Source of the DNA: Methanobrevibacter sp.
GTDB taxonomy: Archaea; Methanobacteriota; Methanobacteria; Methanobacteriales; Methanobacteriaceae
Direction of reading: 5' to 3'
Length of the DNA stretch: 43,233 nucleotides
Assembly (NCBI GenBank): GCA_017652345.1
Contig: JAGCBE010000476.1
Coordinates: 1-43,233 of the forward strand
Positions 23,073-30,881 of the stretch are shown here, piece by piece. Numbering within the stretch: the stretch's first letter is position 1; each line of letters begins with the position of its first letter. A program made the translations under genes and the position numbers. Under the pieces are notes generated by a model. The model did no database searches. It was not told the DNA's origin and worked only from the letters and a program-made list of their open reading frames with translations.

Positions 23073-23621
23073 ATGGAAATAACAATAGCAGAATTTAAAA
23101 CTCAATTCCCTAGATTTACACCAGAGTATTTGCCAGTGTATACTAGCGGGACTTATTTTAAAGATAATATTGTATATTATGAAGGATTATTTTATAAAGT
23201 AAAAGTTGCATCTACAACTAATCTTCCAACGAATACCACGGATTGGGAATTATATAATGATTCTGTTTTAAATTATACACAAGACTCAGATATATTAAAT
23301 GCTATAGCAGAGGCCAATGTTAATTTTAACGAAGGATTGTTTCCAGACAAAGCTACAGCAAAACTAGTTTTTATGTATTTGGTGGCGCATTATCTTACTG
23401 TTGATTTTAATAATGCTTTAGGTAGCGGAATAATTGGTATAGCAACGTCAAGAAGTGTTGGTTCTGTTAGTGAAAGTTATTCAATTCCCAATTGGATTCT
23501 TAATAATGCAGGTTTAGCTCCTTACGCAACAACAGGTTATGGTATGAAATATGCCACATTAATCAGACCATATTTAGTAGGTAATTTCTTTATAGTAAAA
23601 GGTTCCATAAATGCAGATTAG
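23073..23621 (+). CDS. Head-tail connector (DUF4054-like) with inserted surface module
   Basis: DUF4054 proteins form the adaptor ring under the portal. The N-terminus (TIAEFKTQFPRF) and the C-terminal block (LVAHYLTVDFNNALG, SVGSVSESYSIP, GYGMKYATLIRPYLVG) fit the family. Residues 20-64 look like an insertion: a small aromatic-rich barrel (FKDNIVYYEGLFYKVKV, NLPTNTTDWELYND) resembling the CBM5/12-type modules of phage fibres. ATG at 23073 is chosen; GTG at 23067 is in frame. It overlaps the next gene by 11 bp. Confidence 0.75.
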   Translation: MEITIAEFKTQFPRFTPEYLPVYTSGTYFKDNIVYYEGLFYKVKVASTTNLPTNTTDWELYNDSVLNYTQDSDILNAIAEANVNFNEGLFPDKATAKLVFMYLVAHYLTVDFNNALGSGIIGIATSRSVGSVSESYSIPNWILNNAGLAPYATTGYGMKYATLIRPYLVGNFFIVKGSINAD

Positions 23622-24165
23622 TGCCAAAGTCAAATATGGCAAACTACAAAATATAATTAATGCTATGGCAAAGGACCATAAAGTAAAAGTTGGTTTACTA
23701 GCAGAAAAAGGTGGTTCTGATTCTGTTTCAGACAATTTAGATTTAGCTGGGCTTGGTGCAATTCATGAATTTGGATGTCAAATACCTGTAACAGATAAAA
23801 TGAGAGGTTATTTCTTTCATCAATTTGGAATTAATCTTAAAAAGTCTACTACACATATAATAATTCCAAGTAGGTCATTTTTACAAATGCCACTAGAAAG
23901 AAGACAGGACTTAAGAAGAAAGCTCCAAGATAAACTTGGTGAAAGCGAAAACATTTTAGAATATATAGAACAAACAGGCGATTCTGAATCCATAGCAATT
24001 TTACTCGGTTCTGCAGCTGTTGAGCAAATAATGGAAGCATTTGAAACAAGTGGTTTTGGAGAATGGGAACCTAACAACGGAATAACATCTTCTCAAAAAG
24101 GTTCAGCATTACCATTAGTAGATACTGGTAATTTAAAACAACATATAACTTATGAGGTAGAATAA
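23611..24165 (+). CDS. Neck / virion morphogenesis protein (HK97 gp10-like)
   Basis: The protein has the pattern of head-closure or tail-completion proteins: LAGLGAIHEFGCQIPVTD in the middle, IIIPSRSFLQMPLE, and a C-terminal GSALPLVDTGNLKQHITYEV. The IHEFG and PxRSFL motifs are typical of the gp10-like and virion morphogenesis families. Length 184 fits. It sits between the connector and the tail terminator. Confidence 0.8.
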   Translation: MQISAKVKYGKLQNIINAMAKDHKVKVGLLAEKGGSDSVSDNLDLAGLGAIHEFGCQIPVTDKMRGYFFHQFGINLKKSTTHIIIPSRSFLQMPLERRQDLRRKLQDKLGESENILEYIEQTGDSESIAILLGSAAVEQIMEAFETSGFGEWEPNNGITSSQKGSALPLVDTGNLKQHITYEVE

Positions 24166-24377
24166 TGTTTTTATGTGATGATTGTAAATATTTTACAGAC
24201 AAATGTGAACACCCAAGTAATGTTTATATAAAATTAGAACGTAGAATCGAGAAAAAAGCATATGTTTTAACAGAAAAACAAAAAACTTGTGTAAATTATA
24301 TGCAATCTGAATCCAGAATCAATCTAGAGACACAGAAATCAAAATCTAATAATAATACACATAAAAAGCAAAAATAA
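24165..24377 (+). CDS. Small Cys-containing protein (70 aa)
   Basis: The N-terminus MFLCDDCKYFTDKCEHP has four Cys in a zinc-knuckle-like spacing, and the rest is basic. It begins with ATG at the previous stop and a GAGG site. Its place in the neck region suggests a structural or assembly role, but the family is not recognised. Confidence 0.6.
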   Translation: MFLCDDCKYFTDKCEHPSNVYIKLERRIEKKAYVLTEKQKTCVNYMQSESRINLETQKSKSNNNTHKKQK

Positions 24378-24397
24378 TGCAATAGAGGACATTCTAG

Positions 24398-24769
24398 ATG
24401 TTAAATTTTTCTCAAAATAGAAGTTTAAGAGGTGGACTTCCTCAAATGACTAATACTTTAAATGGATGGGAAGTTCCTTTAACACTTAAACGTATAAAAC
24501 AAAGCATAATTGATGGTGATTCTGTAAAAACTGAAGAAATTATAAATTTTCAAGGAGTTTTTCAACCATTAAGAGACGACCAATTGCAATTTAAACCAGA
24601 AGGACAACGTTCTTGGAGTTGGTATTGGATTCACGCAAAAGCAGGAACATTAAATCTCCAAACACAAGACAAAATTGAATTTCAAGGCACTCGTTATAAA
24701 GTTATGAGTGTAAAAGATTACAGTTTATACGGCTATATAGAGTATCAGGTGATTTTAGATTATGAATAA
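24398..24769 (+). CDS. Neck protein (probable head-tail stopper)
   Basis: This 123-residue beta-rich protein has WEVPLTLKRIKQSIIDGDSV, FQGVFQPLRDDQLQFKPEGQ and a final KVMSVKDYSLYGYIEYQVIL strand pair. These are characteristic of small neck proteins that sit before the tail terminator in Mu/Pam3-like myophages. The position supports a stopper or connector role. The ribosome site is GAGGAC 8 bases upstream. Confidence 0.65.
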   Translation: MLNFSQNRSLRGGLPQMTNTLNGWEVPLTLKRIKQSIIDGDSVKTEEIINFQGVFQPLRDDQLQFKPEGQRSWSWYWIHAKAGTLNLQTQDKIEFQGTRYKVMSVKDYSLYGYIEYQVILDYE

Positions 24770-25361
24770 AGAACTAGAAAAAATATTTGTTGAACTTATA
24801 AAAACTAGTTTAAACTTGCCTAACAATTATGGATACGATTCTCAAGGCAATGAAATTCCTTGTATTACTATAAAATCGCAAAATGTAAAACTGTATAACA
24901 CTGAACATTTACAAATAACAGTTGGAACACTTTCTAGCAATGTTTTTTCTAATAGAAGAGAATATTTTACAAAAATAATTAACAATGAGCCACATTATTT
25001 TGAAAGAAGTATGATAAACGACCAGAGAGTCATGCAAATAGACGTATATTCTAGAAATAATGAGGCAAGGCAAAGATTTTGGGAGATTCAAGCTTGTTTA
25101 AATAATACACTATCTATTCAATTACAAGATAAATATCAATTTAGAATTTCAAAAATAAGCAATACTTTTAATCTTTCTGGATTAGAGGGTGGTTCAGATA
25201 TAAATCGCTATTCAATTAGATTTAATTGTTTAACATGGTTCACTAAAGAAACAGAGGTTGATTATTATTCTACGTTTAGATTGACTGCACAAGATGCATA
25301 TTCTCAAGATTCTATTTTTGCAAATGTTACAGTTTTACCAGAAACAACTACGAGTTCATAA
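24762..25361 (+). CDS. Tail terminator / neck protein
   Basis: The protein has a central VMQIDVYSRNNEARQRFWE and a C-terminal ISNTFNLSGLEGGSDINRYS, followed by a strand of aromatic residues. This fits the neck terminator family of contractile phages (often called LIC_12616 or gp12-like). It caps the tail tube where it joins the head. It overlaps the preceding gene by 8 bp. The adjacent sheath gene supports the assignment. Confidence 0.7.
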   Translation: MNKELEKIFVELIKTSLNLPNNYGYDSQGNEIPCITIKSQNVKLYNTEHLQITVGTLSSNVFSNRREYFTKIINNEPHYFERSMINDQRVMQIDVYSRNNEARQRFWEIQACLNNTLSIQLQDKYQFRISKISNTFNLSGLEGGSDINRYSIRFNCLTWFTKETEVDYYSTFRLTAQDAYSQDSIFANVTVLPETTTSS

Positions 25362-25834
25362 TGACAATAAAATTTATTATATTACATTGGACTGGTGTTA
25401 ATAGTTATAATATAACTGAACATATTAAAAACAGTTATCAATTAATAATCGATGAAAAAGGAAACCTCGTTCACGGTAAACCTCCTGGCTCTACCCAATC
25501 CACTGGTGGGATGAACTCTATTACATATAATATTTCAGCGGCTGGCGGAGACATTAACGCTCCATTGACTGTAATTCAATGTGAAAAGATGTTTAAAGAA
25601 GCCGCTATTATATGTAAAAAATACAATTTAACTCCATCAAAGGTTTATACGCATCATGAAATCGGTGAGCTTTGTAGGTCAGGAAAAATTATTCGGTTGT
25701 TGCCAAATAATCAATGGTTAAAGCAAAATATAGGAAAAATAGACTTAACGAGAATCCCATATGACGTACCAAAAAACACTTCTTATGGAGATTTTATTCG
25801 CAACAAAGTCAAATGGTATATAGGAAAAATATAG
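25361..25834 (+). CDS. N-acetylmuramoyl-L-alanine amidase (Amidase_2), endolysin-type
   Basis: The enzyme cuts the amide bond between MurNAc and L-alanine in peptidoglycan. The fold is seen as FIILHWTG (zinc ligand H9), KPPGSTQSTGGMNSITYNIS (substrate groove) and VYTHHEIGELC, with H98/H99 and C105 as further ligands as in T7 lysozyme. There is no signal peptide, transmembrane helix or wall-binding domain; at 157 residues it is a catalytic domain alone. It lies between the tail terminator and the sheath, far from any holin candidate, so it may be an endolysin or a virion-associated lysin. Confidence 0.85.
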   Translation: MTIKFIILHWTGVNSYNITEHIKNSYQLIIDEKGNLVHGKPPGSTQSTGGMNSITYNISAAGGDINAPLTVIQCEKMFKEAAIICKKYNLTPSKVYTHHEIGELCRSGKIIRLLPNNQWLKQNIGKIDLTRIPYDVPKNTSYGDFIRNKVKWYIGKI

Positions 25835-25846
25835 AAAGGAACAAAA

Positions 25847-27331
25847 ATGGCTACAGGACAAATTGCTTTAAGCAATACAATTAATGTTACGCTTGGAAAA
25901 GCTCCTTCAGGTTTAGGAGAATATTCAACTAACTCAATTGTTTTGTTATCAAATGAATCTCCATTGAGTTCAGAGCCTTATATTTGGGCAGTATCTGCTC
26001 AGGATGTTATTAATGAATATGGTTCAAACTCATTAACTGCTAAAATGGCAAGAGCATTATTTACTCCTGCTTTTAATTTAAGAACAGGTGGCGGACAGGT
26101 TCTTGTTTACCCATATAATAGTACAAATGCAACTGCATGTAATGCAAAAACCATAGCTATAACACCAACGATATTAACTGCTTTAAAATTAATATCTACT
26201 GGTAGTTTAAAAATAACTTTGGATGGAACCGCATATGAAATTACAAACATGAATTTTACTGCTATTAAAACAGTAGAAGATGTAGTTAAAGTTTTAAATG
26301 CTCAAGGTTTAGACTGTGATATTGAAGTAGTTGATACAAACAAAATTCAATTTACATCAAGAAGATATGGCGCAACAGATAGCACGATTGCGTTTAGTGC
26401 AGCATCTTCTGGAACAGATATTGGAGGAGGCTCTTATTTAGATACAACTGCTAACGCGACAATAGTAGCTGGAACAAATTCTTCTGGAAAAACCGTTGCA
26501 GAGGCTATTGCAGAAATTGACCAAATAGCTTATGTTGGTGGAGTTCTTACAACTCAATTTTGTGAAAATGCTGTAATATTAGCAAATGCAACAGCATTAC
26601 AAGCATTAGACCATATTTATTTTGAAGTTACACAATCACTTAAAAATATTGCAAAATTAGGTGCTTCAATAAAAGCTGCAACAGATACCAAAACCAGACC
26701 TATGGCATACTCATATGCAGGAGCAGAAGGAGCTAAATGCGCAATAGCTACATATGCATCAATTGCTTGTTCTACTAATTACAGTGGAAGTTCTACGGTT
26801 CTTACAATGAACTTAAAAGAATTAACAGGCATATTACCTGATTTGAACTTGAATCAAACATATTATACTCAAGCTAAACAAAATGGAGTAGATATATATG
26901 GAAATACAGAAGGATTAAGTTGTGTTTATTCTTTTGATAATGGAGCTTATACTGATGAAGTAACTGGAGAACTTTGGTTCAAAAAGGCTTTAGAAACATC
27001 TGGCTTTAATTATTTGAGAAAAACAAATACGAAAATTCCTCAAACAGAAGCTGGTATGACAGGACTTAAAAATGCATATGAATCAAGGTGCGTACAAGCT
27101 GTAAGAAATGGTTTAATTGCTCCAGGAACATGGAATGATTCTATTCCGTTTGGTAATCCTGAAGACTTTTTAAGAAACATTGAAGAAAAAGGTTATTATA
27201 TTTATTCTCTTCCAATAGCTCAACAACAACAAGCAGAAAGAGAACAAAGAATAGCTCCTATAGTTCAAATAGCAATTAAATTGGCTGGTGCATTCCATAG
27301 CTCAAATGTAATAGTTAATGTTCAAAGATAA
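25847..27331 (+). CDS. Contractile tail sheath protein (DUF3383 family)
   Basis: The sheath contracts to drive the tube through the host envelope. The N-terminus VTLGKAPSGLGEYSTNSIVLL and the middle block KTVEDVVKVLNAQGLDCDIE match DUF3383. The C-terminal domain with WFKKALETSGFNYLRKTNTK, AYESRCVQAVRNGLIAPGTW and RIAPIVQIAIKLAGAFHSS is the conserved sheath core. At 494 residues the length is normal. Its presence defines a myovirus. Its codon use is that of a highly expressed structural gene. Confidence 0.93.
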   Translation: MATGQIALSNTINVTLGKAPSGLGEYSTNSIVLLSNESPLSSEPYIWAVSAQDVINEYGSNSLTAKMARALFTPAFNLRTGGGQVLVYPYNSTNATACNAKTIAITPTILTALKLISTGSLKITLDGTAYEITNMNFTAIKTVEDVVKVLNAQGLDCDIEVVDTNKIQFTSRRYGATDSTIAFSAASSGTDIGGGSYLDTTANATIVAGTNSSGKTVAEAIAEIDQIAYVGGVLTTQFCENAVILANATALQALDHIYFEVTQSLKNIAKLGASIKAATDTKTRPMAYSYAGAEGAKCAIATYASIACSTNYSGSSTVLTMNLKELTGILPDLNLNQTYYTQAKQNGVDIYGNTEGLSCVYSFDNGAYTDEVTGELWFKKALETSGFNYLRKTNTKIPQTEAGMTGLKNAYESRCVQAVRNGLIAPGTWNDSIPFGNPEDFLRNIEEKGYYIYSLPIAQQQQAEREQRIAPIVQIAIKLAGAFHSSNVIVNVQR

Positions 27332-27342
27332 GGAGAATAAAA

Positions 27343-27795
27343 ATGGCAATATATGCATTAACTGGTGATGACCAGATTATCATCAATCAAGTGCCTTTAA
27401 ACGATTTTCCAGATGGTGATATTGGTACTTTATCGATTCAAAACACCATAGCAGAAATGACTACAGGCAAAGATGCAAATACAATATTTGCTCTTAATGA
27501 AGCTGGCAAAAACGCTGTTTTAACTGTTAGAGTTTTAATGGGTTCTTCAGACGACAAACGTTTAAATGGTTTAATTCCTCAAACAAGTAAGTTTGCTAGT
27601 TATTTATTAGTAGAAGGCTCAATAATTAAACAAATTGGTGATGGCGCTGGAAATATATCATATAATACTTATATGTTAAGTGGCGGTATGGTAAACAAAT
27701 TGCCAGATGTTAAAATAAATGTAAATGGTGATGGACAACAAGCGGTTGTTGAATATCAAATAATGTTTGCATTGGCATCTAGAGCAATACAATAA
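27343..27795 (+). CDS. Tail tube protein (DUF3277-like)
   Basis: The tube protein stacks into the inner tail channel. The order sheath-tube-chaperone is the usual one. The 150-residue protein is a beta-rich single domain with DGDIGTLSIQNTIAEMTTGK and a C-terminal QQAVVEYQIMFALASR, matching the short tube proteins paired with DUF3383 sheaths. The start has a TAAGGAGAATAAAA site. Confidence 0.85.
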   Translation: MAIYALTGDDQIIINQVPLNDFPDGDIGTLSIQNTIAEMTTGKDANTIFALNEAGKNAVLTVRVLMGSSDDKRLNGLIPQTSKFASYLLVEGSIIKQIGDGAGNISYNTYMLSGGMVNKLPDVKINVNGDGQQAVVEYQIMFALASRAIQ

Positions 27796-27802
27796 ATGTT
27801 TT

Positions 27803-27840
27803 GTCTGGGATGCCTAGAGCGTCCCAGACTACATTTATTT
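27803..27840 (+). terminator. Hairpin after the tail tube gene
   Basis: A perfect 8-bp stem (GTCTGGGA at 27803-27810 with TCCCAGAC at 27822-27829) encloses an 11-base loop and is followed by TACATTTATTTT. The T-run is interrupted, so it is a weak or partial terminator. The 13 bases ACATTTATTTTAA after the stem also follow the hairpin at 32885. Confidence 0.6.
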
Positions 27841-27859
27841 TAAATTTGAAAGGAATAAT

Positions 27860-28333
27860 ATGAAAAAAGAAGTAAAACTTCAAAATAGTGGTAAAGTTTT
27901 AATAATAAATACTGCTACCACCGAAGAAGTAAAAGTTTTGAAAAATTGTTTATTAGAAGAAATTAAAAAACATCCATTAGGATTAAAACTTTTAGGAAAC
28001 ACTCAAAGCATTTTTGACAAACAGGTTGACTTTACAGCTGTTTTTGATTTTATTAAGAATGTTTTGATTTCAATAGATACGTCAGAGACAACAACCAATG
28101 CTATCTTTGACTGTCTAAAGCATTGTGTATATGATAAAACACATAAAGTAACATTAAGTTTGTTTGACGAGGTTGAAGAAGCAAGAGAAGATTATTACGA
28201 AATAATTTTTGCTTGTATAGAGGAGAATTTGAAACCTTTTATCAAGAGCCTAGTTTCTATGTGGAAAACCCGACTCGTGAAACTAGGCAAGGACCAATTG
28301 TCAAATATACTGTCGGCTATATTGATATCATAG
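27860..28333 (+). CDS. Tail assembly chaperone, upstream frame
   Basis: This 157-residue helical protein lies between tube and tape measure, the standard place of the chaperone that holds the tape measure before tube polymerisation. Features include VKLQNSGKVLIINTATTEEV and a C-terminal IIFACIEENLKPFIKSLVSM. The last 121 bases overlap a second frame, in the -1 direction, that encodes the second chaperone part. The ribosome site is TTGAAAGGAAT. Confidence 0.72.
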   Translation: MKKEVKLQNSGKVLIINTATTEEVKVLKNCLLEEIKKHPLGLKLLGNTQSIFDKQVDFTAVFDFIKNVLISIDTSETTTNAIFDCLKHCVYDKTHKVTLSLFDEVEEAREDYYEIIFACIEENLKPFIKSLVSMWKTRLVKLGKDQLSNILSAILIS

Positions 28334-28482
28334 TATTTACATTGGCAAAAGCAGGATGGTACAATGGAAATCCTTCTATAGTTTATAATTCACCAATTGA
28401 TGAAGTTTTACAAGCTTATCAATTTGAAGTTATGACAAAAGATGTTGAAGCAACAAGTATAAAAATGAATACGGAAAGTTAA
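28213..28482 (+). CDS. Tail assembly chaperone, overlapping -1 frame
   Basis: The frame is open from about 28180 and continues to 28482, encoding DIIVFTLAKAGWYNGNPSIV and a C-terminal EVLQAYQFEVMTK, typical of the second chaperone component. The first start-like codon is TTG at 28213, with no ribosome site; GTG at 28261 is also unsupported. Production by -1 frameshifting from the upstream gene is therefore likely. A GAGGAG stretch (28220-28225) precedes a CCTTTTA run at 28235-28241 that could allow slippage, but it is not a classical heptamer. Confidence 0.65.
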   Translation: MYRGEFETFYQEPSFYVENPTRETRQGPIVKYTVGYIDIIVFTLAKAGWYNGNPSIVYNSPIDEVLQAYQFEVMTKDVEATSIKMNTES

Positions 28483-28483
28483 A

Positions 28484-29707
28484 ATGAAACTTGGCGAATT
28501 AATAGTAGAATTAGGCACTAAAGGTAACACAAAAGAATTAGAAAAAACCCTTAGTCAATTAAAAGAGGCAGAAAAGAAACTTTCTGCTCAAATAAAATTG
28601 AACAAGGATTTAGCTAAAGCTACTACAGAAGAAGAAAAAGCGCTAATAAGAGAACACGCTGCTTTAAAAAATGAGATATCAGCTGTTGAAAAATCTATAA
28701 ACAAAAACAAAGAGCGTAATAAAACTATTGCAGAAAGCGTAAAAGGTTTCACCAGACTCATAGGGGCAATCTCTCTTGCAATTGGAGTTATGGATAGATT
28801 TGCTAATGCTAGTGCAAAAACAAACCAAAACGTATTAACAACAGCTCAAACAAGTGGTGTTGATGTAAATACTATAAATAAATATGCAAGCGCTGCTAAA
28901 AGCGTTAATTATAATGTAACAAGAGAAACCGTTGCTCAAACATTTGACACATTATCTAAACAAATATTAGAAATGAATACTCAACCAGAAGGTGGAACGC
29001 AATTAGCAGGAGCACTTTCTTTATTAAGCGGTTGGTCTCAATCATCTGTTGATTTTATGGGCAAAGACGCTGTAGGCGTATTAGAGTCAATAAGAGAACC
29101 TTTAAGAAAATTAGATGACATAAAAGCTTCCCATATATTGTCTATGATGGGTATCAGTCCAGACCTTCTTCCAATGTTAAGAATGTCTACTGAAGAATTT
29201 AATAAAATTCCTAATAGATTTTTATCAGCTGAACAAATGAAAGAAGAGCAAAGAAAATCTTTGGAATTACAAGAAAAAAGAGATGCTTTAAGTAAAACTT
29301 GGGAAGAAACATTAATAGATTTATATCCTGTTTTGAACAATGTTATGGAAGCATTAAAGGAACTTGCTCCAACTTTAGGACAAATAATCAAAGATATAAC
29401 ACCAGCATTAATAACTATAGCAAAAGCTTTAGGTCCAATAGCAGAATGGTTAGGTAAAACATATAAATGGTCAACAACCCCACTAAAAAGAAAAGACGTA
29501 GAATATGCAGAAAAAGCTGGTGAAAAAGCAAGAGAAAAAATGAATGAAATAAAACAAAATGCAAAAAGAGCATATGATAATATTAGAAATACATCTTTTC
29601 AAGATAATAGAAACATCACTATTCATACAACACAACCTCCAAGTACAGTAATACCTGATGCTAATAACATACAAACATATAATCAGGTTCAACCTACTAG
29701 TAAATAG
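28484..29707 (+). CDS. Tail tape measure protein (407 aa)
   Basis: The tape measure sets tail length and later leaves the tube. It opens with MKLGELIVELGTKGNTKELE and a long coiled coil, then a hydrophobic stretch GFTRLIGAISLAIGVMDRF (about residues 86-104), then helical repeats and a Lys-rich tail. At 407 residues it is short; at roughly 0.15 nm per residue the tail would be about 60 nm. The position after the chaperones confirms the role. Confidence 0.9.
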   Translation: MKLGELIVELGTKGNTKELEKTLSQLKEAEKKLSAQIKLNKDLAKATTEEEKALIREHAALKNEISAVEKSINKNKERNKTIAESVKGFTRLIGAISLAIGVMDRFANASAKTNQNVLTTAQTSGVDVNTINKYASAAKSVNYNVTRETVAQTFDTLSKQILEMNTQPEGGTQLAGALSLLSGWSQSSVDFMGKDAVGVLESIREPLRKLDDIKASHILSMMGISPDLLPMLRMSTEEFNKIPNRFLSAEQMKEEQRKSLELQEKRDALSKTWEETLIDLYPVLNNVMEALKELAPTLGQIIKDITPALITIAKALGPIAEWLGKTYKWSTTPLKRKDVEYAEKAGEKAREKMNEIKQNAKRAYDNIRNTSFQDNRNITIHTTQPPSTVIPDANNIQTYNQVQPTSK

Positions 29708-29715
29708 GATAAATT

Positions 29716-30534
29716 ATGAAAACACTACTAAATGCTATTAAAAATGGTATAACTTCATATTTAAACACCAAAGAAAACAAACTAATTGGAGGTGTATTGT
29801 TTTCTGAAGCAACAAATGGCCAAGTTTTGTTATTTAACAAATTTGGTGTGTGTACTCAAAATAATTTATCTTTAAAATCAGATATAACTAATCATTATAC
29901 AGAAGAAAATTATTGGATAAATGACCATTGGGCAATAGCAGCTCCTCAATACACTTTAACTGGTTTGATAGGTGAGGTTATTTATACGGTTCCAGAAGGA
30001 TGGGCTGAAAAAATAGAAACTTTATATAGTGCTACAGGTTTAGGATTATTATCAATATTAAGTCCAAAATTAGGAAGTTACACTTCTAGCATATTAAATA
30101 TCACACGTAAAGTAGAAAGTGTAGTTCAAAAATATACAAATTATGCTTATAACGCTATTAAACAAGTAGGCAATTTTTTAACAAAAAATTCTTATGGCAA
30201 AACAAATCAAAGAAAAGTTTTAGACGAATTGGAATCTTTGATGAATAATAGAACTTTATGCACTGTTTATACGCCATATGGAACGTATAAAAATTTAGCT
30301 ATAATTGCCATAAATGTAAGACAAGGTCAAGAGACAAGGTTCATCTCTGACGTTGAAATAACTTTTCAAAAATGGAGAAATGTTGGAGAATTTTTTGATA
30401 AAGATGTTAATAAAAAATCACAAACGGATTTAGTTGATTCGCAAAAATCAACAGTCAAAGAAATGGGGCTAATTGGATGTATTAAATCAGAATTGTCTCC
30501 AAATGATTTAGGAACTAATTTTCAGGTGGCTTAA
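29716..30534 (+). CDS. Dit-like baseplate/tail hub protein
   Basis: The protein has SDITNHYTEENYWINDHWAI, then APQYTLTGLIGEVIYTVP, typical of Dit-like proteins of contractile tails, and a C-terminal block TLCTVYTPYGTYKNLAIIAI with ETRFISDVEITFQKWR. It joins the tail tube to the baseplate hub. Length 272 fits. It follows the tape measure by 8 bases. Confidence 0.72.
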   Translation: MKTLLNAIKNGITSYLNTKENKLIGGVLFSEATNGQVLLFNKFGVCTQNNLSLKSDITNHYTEENYWINDHWAIAAPQYTLTGLIGEVIYTVPEGWAEKIETLYSATGLGLLSILSPKLGSYTSSILNITRKVESVVQKYTNYAYNAIKQVGNFLTKNSYGKTNQRKVLDELESLMNNRTLCTVYTPYGTYKNLAIIAINVRQGQETRFISDVEITFQKWRNVGEFFDKDVNKKSQTDLVDSQKSTVKEMGLIGCIKSELSPNDLGTNFQVA

Positions 30535-30881
30535 TGAATCAAGTAACAGGTTTAACTTCAGATTATAAACAAAGCTTTCAAATTTTAACTCAAGATGGCG
30601 AAGTTGTATATTTTAATTTATATTATTATATGACTCAACAATCTTGGTTTTTTGACTTTACTTATAAAGATTACACTTGTAATTGCGAAAGAGTTGTACT
30701 AACACCAAATGCTTTAAGACACCTCAAAAATATAATACCCTTTGGTGTTGCTTTTTATTCTAATGACAAAGTTGAACCTATATTTATAGATGATTTTGAA
30801 ACCGGTAGAGTTCAAATGTTAATATTAAATAATGAAGAAGTAAAAGAAGTGGAACTTAACATTTATGGCATTTCTGAATAA
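30534..30881 (+). CDS. Baseplate plug protein (DUF6983 / Pam3 gp18-like)
   Basis: This small beta-rich protein has FNLYYYMTQQSWFFDFTYKD and LTPNALRHLKNIIPFGVAFY, then FIDDFETGRVQMLILN. I relate it to the plug protein of the simple baseplate described for cyanophage Pam3, which seals the tube above the spike. Its location between Dit-like and hub genes agrees. It overlaps both neighbours. Confidence 0.7.
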   Translation: MNQVTGLTSDYKQSFQILTQDGEVVYFNLYYYMTQQSWFFDFTYKDYTCNCERVVLTPNALRHLKNIIPFGVAFYSNDKVEPIFIDDFETGRVQMLILNNEEVKEVELNIYGISE

